Assembly: GCA_946965045.2 (NCBI GenBank)
Contig: OX337238.1
Span: 2,666,001-2,730,000 of the forward strand
Reading direction: 5' to 3'
Source of the DNA: Epithemia pelagica
Lineage: Eukaryota > Bacillariophyta > Bacillariophyceae > Surirellales > Surirellaceae
Length of the DNA stretch: 64,000 bases
Below, piece by piece: positions 58,817 through 64,000 of this stretch (the stretch's first letter is position 1; each line of letters begins with the position of its first letter). The position numbers were made by a program, and so were the translations under genes. The notes beneath the pieces are model-generated. The model was given only the letters and a program-made list of their open reading frames with translations, ran no database searches and was not told where the DNA came from.

Positions 58817-61492
58817 TTATCGATTGGTGTGGTGATTTTTGCGATGCGATGAGGGGGACGAGTTCAAAAAGGGAAACCGTTGCAAGAAAAAGCCAAGCGC
58901 AGCTTCCGGCCATCCACCACCACCACTCGTTTCGCCTCCACGAGGAGAGGACGGTGCAGCATGTGTGTAGAGACTTGGTTGGTTTGGGACAACGCTGTCC
59001 TCCTCCATGACTCGATCACGATGCCAGTGCGTACGCCAATGCTTGTTGTGTTTGCTCAGTTGCAAAAACTTGCAAATGCAATTGCATTCGTGCGTATTGT
59101 TGAAGAGCTGCATGCCCTCCTTTCCCTTGTCAGTACGACCGTACACCATTTCGCGACCCCGACTCGAGGCATAGTGAATCGCTGGATCGCTCAGTTCAAA
59201 GGTGGGCGGGACGGTATCTGTATTATACACACCCTGCAAATCGCAGACCATGACCTTCTTGCTCGTATACATGTACGTGAAGTGCGTAAAGGCTTGGAGA
59301 TAGTCCGAGGGAGAAAGTGATGCCAGAGTACTTTTGTGGTTGGTGGGGCCGCTTCCCAAGGAGGATGCTGGGCGGTGCACTGACGCGGGTGGATCTCTTG
59401 AATGCGACAATGACCCATAGTTGTGATGCTGGTGATCCGTATCGTCGTCTGACGCGGGTGGATCTCTTGAATGCGACAGTGACCCATAGTTGCGATGCTG
59501 GTGATCCCCATCTTCGTCGTCCTCCTCGTCATCTTCTTCATCCTCGGAATCGCCTTCTTCTTCGATAATGGCGCCCATGCTTCCTTGGTTGGCGGTAAAT
59601 CCATTGCCTTGATTCAAGGACAGCGCTCCAAGAGAAACCTGAGGACGGTTGTGGTAATTTGATTGACCCGACATCATCACTGGGAGATGTTGGGGATTCG
59701 TCCTCATGCTGTGTTGCTGCTGTTGCCTTGTAGTACGTAGTTTCGCCCATTCCAGGTCCACATCAATCGGTGCGACACTCCCATTTACTCCGCCCGCATT
59801 GTCGTTCCACTTGCACCACGGGAATTTGTCCGTTTCCAATTTCTTTTCTACCAACAATCCACGTTCTCCCTTGGGCCATTCAGGATCGTGCACCACCAAC
59901 ACGGAACATGGCAAAAAAGAAATCTTGGGTGTCTTATCCTTGTCATATCCTGGGAGTCCTTGAAGTCGCTTGTTGAACTCATTGGCCAAGTATTGAGCTA
60001 GATCCTGAGTCTCACAAAATGCCTTGTGGAAGGCCACGTTTTCTTCCACCCTCTCTACCAACTTGGTTTCCTTGGCGACCATGGCATCAAAGGCAAAGTA
60101 TTGTGTCACATCCTGTGGTGGTGAAGAAGGTACGAGAGGTGATCGGTCGGCCGATGGATCTTGTTCGGACAAATGACAACGAAAGGCAACCCGCTCTGCT
60201 CCCACACCGCAATGACCCGTCCTCATGGCCAAGAATCTGGGTGGATTTCGCTCTCGTCGCTTGGCCTCGGGACGATTGTGACTTCGTAGTGCGCCATGGG
60301 GTATTCCTCGACAGGTGACAAAGTGGCGTCGACGAGGGTCCAGTACATAGTGCTCTCGGATGCGATAAAAGGTCCATTCTTGGGAAGAGAGTCCCGGTCG
60401 TCCTTTGGCTGTCTCGAGTTCGGAAGTCAGGTTTCGAACCGTCTTGCGGGCTCGATGATGATGATCTTCCATCAAGGACGTTCGGGTGAGGGTAGAACTA
60501 GCAATCAAACTGGATGCTGCGGTCCTCATTTGATTGGCCATTTTGTCGCAAAACAAAAACTCGGCCTTGGCTTCACCGGGTGCCGCATTGATGGCTTGGG
60601 CCATGTCACGCAAGGTGGTAAAGTCCGAAACGCCACTGCCAAAGCCTACGAGCTGGACATTGAGTTGTTTGCCAAATTCCGTGGCAATCTCATGGACACG
60701 AGACAAGAGCTTGCGCCTTAGGGCATGGGGAGTAATGCCGAGCTTTCGGGCATCGGTTGGGGCTCCGTCGGACAAAAAGTACATGTTGAGAGCGCATGTC
60801 TCGTGGTTGCCTTCTGCCAAGAGCTGTTTGGCCTTTTCCAGGGCTGGAGGGTAGTTGCTGTTGCTGTACAACATATCGTTGGTTTGGTCCGCCTGGCGTT
60901 TCTCAAATGTTCGCGTATCACGACGCGTGAGAATCTTGTTGTAGAGTACCCAGCTCAGAGGTTCTCGACGAAACACCACTCGCGATGTCTTGCTGAATTC
61001 AACCAGGGAGAACAAGTCCCGGTTGTTGGCGGTCCCATTAAAGATTTGCTCCGCTACAAACTCCAAGGCAGTCATGGTGTATGCGGCTGTCTGTCGACAG
61101 CGATAGAGGTCAATATCATGGGTCGTCATAGATCCACTGTTGTCCACCACCAGGACGGTGTGCGTGCTGCATAGCTCAGGCTTGTGATCAACCACTTGTT
61201 TGGTCTTGTTGTGCTGATCTTGCTGTTCCGTGGTAATGGGCGCTTCAGCGAGCGGCGACGGGTAAGAGGTGATTTCCTTGCGCATGGACTCGTCCGTGAC
61301 AAAGATAATCCCATCGTACTCAACCGTCCAACGCTCTTTCCATCGAGAACGTCGCCGTGTACCATATTTGACGGCCTTTTGCAGGTCGCGCATGGTAATG
61401 TCACGTTGTTCACGGCGCATTCGGCCATGTTCCGAGGAAAGAATTGTTATCAAGCTTGTTTGCTTGTTACCTGCGGGGAACACCATTGTCAC
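58817..61492 (-). CDS. VWA domain/alpha-kinase protein (VwkA-like)
   Basis: 891 residues in one exon. A von Willebrand A domain (about residues 110-330) has the metal-binding DNSGS at 117-121 (VLVVDNSGSMTTHD) and SDGAPTD with Asp 242. An atypical alpha-kinase domain follows: the nucleotide-binding region with VAKETK (Lys 474) and LAQYLANEFNKRL, then a long acidic insert (EEEGDSEDEEDDEEDDE) with a tandem repeat (HQH-NYGSLSHSRDPPAS twice), then VMVCDLQGVYN (Asp 751) and YGRTDKGKEGMQLFNNTHEC near the zinc-binding end. The combination matches the vWKA class known from Dictyostelium and other protists (linked there to contractile vacuole and myosin control). The C-terminus is Pro/Ser/Gly-rich. Apparently intact. 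Confidence 0.88.
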   Translation of the reverse strand: MTMVFPAGNKQTSLITILSSEHGRMRREQRDITMRDLQKAVKYGTRRRSRWKERWTVEYDGIIFVTDESMRKEITSYPSPLAEAPITTEQQDQHNKTKQVVDHKPELCSTHTVLVVDNSGSMTTHDIDLYRCRQTAAYTMTALEFVAEQIFNGTANNRDLFSLVEFSKTSRVVFRREPLSWVLYNKILTRRDTRTFEKRQADQTNDMLYSNSNYPPALEKAKQLLAEGNHETCALNMYFLSDGAPTDARKLGITPHALRRKLLSRVHEIATEFGKQLNVQLVGFGSGVSDFTTLRDMAQAINAAPGEAKAEFLFCDKMANQMRTAASSLIASSTLTRTSLMEDHHHRARKTVRNLTSELETAKGRPGLSSQEWTFYRIREHYVLDPRRRHFVTCRGIPHGALRSHNRPEAKRRERNPPRFLAMRTGHCGVGAERVAFRCHLSEQDPSADRSPLVPSSPPQDVTQYFAFDAMVAKETKLVERVEENVAFHKAFCETQDLAQYLANEFNKRLQGLPGYDKDKTPKISFLPCSVLVVHDPEWPKGERGLLVEKKLETDKFPWCKWNDNAGGVNGSVAPIDVDLEWAKLRTTRQQQQHSMRTNPQHLPVMMSGQSNYHNRPQVSLGALSLNQGNGFTANQGSMGAIIEEEGDSEDEEDDEEDDEDGDHQHRNYGSLSHSRDPPASDDDTDHQHHNYGSLSHSRDPPASVHRPASSLGSGPTNHKSTLASLSPSDYLQAFTHFTYMYTSKKVMVCDLQGVYNTDTVPPTFELSDPAIHYASSRGREMVYGRTDKGKEGMQLFNNTHECNCICKFLQLSKHNKHWRTHWHRDRVMEEDSVVPNQPSLYTHAAPSSPRGGETSGGGGWPEAALGFFLQRFPFLNSSPSSHRKNHHTNR

Positions 61493-61912
61493 AGATCAAG
61501 AATGTGTGGTCAAGGTCGATGGGTGGATTGAAGTATATCTATCCAGGTTCTTTTTTGCCAAATCATGGATGGACAAGGTTTGCCGTTATTCTGAACAAGG
61601 GCACCAATCAGATTTCCCCTCAAAATTTCAAGTCGTACGACTCGAGAGTCAAACTAAGTCTTGGTAGAGTCAACGCCGGACTTGACACTTGATATGGAGC
61701 TAGCTAGGCTCCATTGATTGAAATAGAAGACTTCAAAGAGGGGTTTGTCACGAAATAGCCACCCATAAACTCATCGATTCGTGTCGGAGTATGAGTTGTA
61801 GAGAATCATCTCACAAAAATAACAAAGGCCACTTGCTGCTCTAGACTATGTCTATTTGCTATCTGTGTTACTCTCATCTCTTAACCCTAGCTCCATTCCG
61901 TTCCTCTGCCTT
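61493..61912. other. Upstream region of the alpha-kinase gene
   Basis: About 420 bp with no supported gene; probable promoter and leader of the alpha-kinase gene. No clear TATA box. Confidence 0.4.
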
Positions 61913-62350
61913 ATGTTCTCGTCTCGCTCTCGGGAGTGTGTCGGGTCGCTTGAAGATTCCCGCCATGGGCATGCGACCCCCCAAGATTCACCAAAGACAG
62001 CGAACAGCATTGCCGCAAAACGGAAACGGTTTTCACGCGTGCGTACCAAAAACAGCTTGGAAGACAGAAAAGCATCTGGATCCATGTCACTGTCGCAGGA
62101 GTGGCAGACTCGGAAACAGGACATACGCCAATCCCTGGCGTCTGCAGCTTCTCGAAACAAGGCGGGCGAGACACACACCCAAACTCTCCACGCCCAACAT
62201 GATTGCAAAAACTGCACAAATGTCCATCGACCTTCCATCGACGACAACGACAAACGACACACGCAACTCAAAAGAAAGAAAACAGAAGCGCCACTAGCCA
62301 CGAACCAAACAAGACAAAGGCATTCAAGACAGAGGTCTTTATGCTTTTGA
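61913..62350 (+). CDS. Possible small basic protein, unsupported by homology
   Basis: 145 residues from ATG 61913, rich in Ser, Arg, Lys and Thr (ANSIAAKRKRFSRVRTKN, KRKKTEAP). The opposite strand is open for 149 codons over nearly the same bases, so coding on this strand is uncertain. Confidence 0.25.
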   Translation: MFSSRSRECVGSLEDSRHGHATPQDSPKTANSIAAKRKRFSRVRTKNSLEDRKASGSMSLSQEWQTRKQDIRQSLASAASRNKAGETHTQTLHAQHDCKNCTNVHRPSIDDNDKRHTQLKRKKTEAPLATNQTRQRHSRQRSLCF

Positions 62351-63495
62351 TCACTACGGCGTTGCCTACCTAGTTGACAGGGGCTGCAGATGCGAAGGAG
62401 GATCGACGAAACCTTTCGGACTTGCCGCCATCGCGATGGTTGGTGGTGTGGCCCATCGACTTGCCATCAATCATCCATGGTCTTGTTTCTGTAAGGTGCT
62501 TGCTGATTGTCATTCCTTTTCTTCCACGATTCGATGATTGTCGTTGCTGCAAATAGAAACGTTTGTCTGGGACTCGTTTGGCTTGGAGCGACGATAGGCA
62601 CCTTTTCTTTATTGATGGATGGATTGGAACTTGATATGACCGTAGAATTCGTGTCGTAAGACTTGTCTAGTGCTTTGTATTCTGTTGCTGCACTTGTTGT
62701 AGTTGTGTCTATGGTGGAGAGCGTTGGTGGCATGTGGATCAACGGGGCAATGGGTTTGTCCGGCCCGAATCCTGGAACCTGGAACAGCCATGATGATGGT
62801 CGGATTGTCACATACTATCTATTCTCATTGTCATCGACGACACGTTTGGTGCAAACAGACATCCATGTGTACGTGTTGGTTTGCTCATCTACAGATAGTG
62901 GTTTCACCTTCTTGTTGATGACATCCGACAATTTCTACCAATGGAAAGAATCAATCGCGGTGACTCTGCTTCCCTCATCTGCTCTATCGTTTTTGAGATG
63001 TCTGCTCGGAGGAAACAACCTCAAGCATATCTAAACATGCGTTATACAGCGCTCTTTGTTTGACTGCAAAGTTACTGCAGCAACGAGGAGAACCTCGTTC
63101 GTTTGTGTGTGTGATCTACAACTTTTTCATGTCGCAGTCGTGCTTCAACGCTGACCCAAAAATGGGCGAGGATTCGTATTTCGTGCTCTAGTAGTCATCC
63201 TTTTTATGGTTTTGTTAGTGATGTTTGTCGTCTGGAACAAACGCTCTATAGGGTTCCTCGTTGTTGTAGTTGTTCTTCTTGTTGTCGGGCTTGTGGTGGT
63301 TCGGCACAAGAATCTATATCTATCGCACAATACAATATAGACTCTGGAATAGTAGTAGCACATGGAATCTCTCTGGTTCTTCTTCTTCTTCTTCTTCGTT
63401 GGGTGCAAGTTCGAACAAAGAGTAGGAACAACCAGAGACTATACAGTTGACACTGGCTGTCAACAAACGCTCTCGTAGAGCTGTAGTTGTTCTTC
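62351..63495. other. Intergenic or unassigned exons, nothing firm
   Basis: Short frames on both strands without domains. A TTC microsatellite at about 63376-63399 and a GTTGTTCTTCTTGTTG tract near 63260. Minus-strand frame 62811-62467 (114 residues, Ser/Thr-rich) could be a later exon of the gene to the right, but no splice pair was convincing. Confidence 0.35.
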
Positions 63496-63999
63496 TTAGC
63501 GTGGTTCCCCCGAGACTTTTTCGTCTCCTCCTCCTCCTTCTTCTTCCTTGGGCGGTGGGGCACACGATTCAAAAAAGAGTCGATTGTCCACCTCCACGAC
63601 ATTTCGTATGCGGCCACCCGTGGACCAATAACCCTTGCCTCCCCCCAACATGTAGGTCTTCTTTTCCTTGAGTCGCGCCAATCGGGCCTTGACATCCATG
63701 GGAATTCGTTGACAGGACACCATGAAATGATTCTTGGCCATGTTGACGGCGGCTTGGTAGAGTCCCGAAAGCTTGGAGGGATAATAGACGGCACCGGGGG
63801 GTCTCCGGTTGGGTGGAGTAATACTGGCACAATGGCGACACCGGAGTCCCACTTGATTGCGGACAATGGGTCGATTGCGGCCTTGCATGTTGGATTGAAA
63901 GTCGGCTTCCCCGGCGGCAAACAAATCAATTTGTGCTCGTACCAGGCAGTGGTATTCGGACAAGTGTTCTTCGTCCGAGGGAATGGCCAACGGGATCCC
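63496..63999 (-). CDS. Partial gene of a conserved diatom domain, cut by window end
   Basis: The frame is open from the window edge down to 63496 (about 167 residues). It begins GIPLAIPSDEEHLSEYHCLVRAQ and contains a Cys/His cluster VGLRCRHCASI, then GAVYYPSKLSGLYQAAVNMAKNHF. I associate this pattern (PSDE...L.CLVR, C-x-H-C, GAV-P-S...IYQA) with an uncharacterised family common in diatom genomes; function unknown, the Cys/His cluster suggests metal binding. The Gly/Glu-rich C-terminus may continue through an intron. The start codon is outside the window. Confidence 0.6.
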   Translation of the reverse strand, partial: GIPLAIPSDEEHLSEYHCLVRAQIDLFAAGEADFQSNMQGRNRPIVRNQVGLRCRHCASITPPNRRPPGAVYYPSKLSGLYQAAVNMAKNHFMVSCQRIPMDVKARLARLKEKKTYMLGGGKGYWSTGGRIRNVVEVDNRLFFESCAPPPKEEEGGGGDEKVSGEPR

Positions 64000-64000
64000 T

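Noticed and set aside
62467-62811. 114-residue minus-strand frame as an exon of the gene at the window end
   Set aside because: No convincing donor/acceptor pair connects it to 63496-63999.
63376-63399. CTT/TTC repeat as a regulatory element
   Set aside because: Simple microsatellite; similar runs occur at 32908 without shared context.
1-64000. CRISPR arrays, bacterial operons, rRNA genes
   Set aside because: None seen; spliced genes and LTR retrotransposons show a eukaryotic nuclear locus. tRNA genes could not be excluded by eye but none was evident.

Overview
ORGANISM. The window is nuclear DNA of a photosynthetic-stramenopile type eukaryote, most likely a pennate diatom. The reasons are two Copia-superfamily LTR retrotransposons with diatom-style Pol proteins, short GT-AG introns (77-148 nt) that can be placed exactly from reading frames, a mitochondrion-type bifunctional AdhE, a von Willebrand A/alpha-kinase protein and a partial gene of a domain I associate with diatom genomes. 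The species is not proven. LAYOUT. Bases 1-5170 and 22269-27280 are two copies of a recent segmental duplication. Each holds, in order, a phospholipase D-like gene (+), the C-terminal tail of an alpha-arrestin gene (+), and a kelch beta-propeller/coiled-coil gene (-) whose two halves are joined by a 77-80 nt intron. Between the copies lies an LTR retrotransposon (5838-20494), itself interrupted in its reverse transcriptase by a second, intact LTR retrotransposon (10636-19019). Both insertions have perfect 5-bp target duplications. A broken plus-strand kelch gene follows (21321-22231). From 27.8 to 58.3 kb there is an array of five more minus-strand kelch genes without the coiled-coil extension, two more alpha-arrestin copies (one frameshifted in its tail, one with a large internal deletion), and paralogous intergenic blocks. 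Embedded in or next to the array are a long low-complexity membrane-tail protein (41577-44357), a small coiled-coil protein (44664-45029), a five-exon AdhE gene (50215-45097, minus) with a 1.7-kb low-complexity intron and one in-frame TAG, an AdhE relic (52.8 kb) and a multi-pass membrane protein (53264-54106). The right end has a VWA/alpha-kinase gene (61492-58817, minus) and a partial gene running off the edge. HOW IT FITS TOGETHER. The region is an expanding and decaying gene cluster. Kelch genes share promoter-proximal sequence and exchange parts with one another, arrestin copies break in different places, and a paralogous empty site proves where the outer transposon went in. Kelch proteins and PPxY-bearing alpha-arrestins are both commonly substrate adaptors for ubiquitin ligases, so a fast-evolving adaptor cluster is a reasonable but untested reading. 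AdhE would serve fermentation in the mitochondrion if the TAG codon is an error or is read through.
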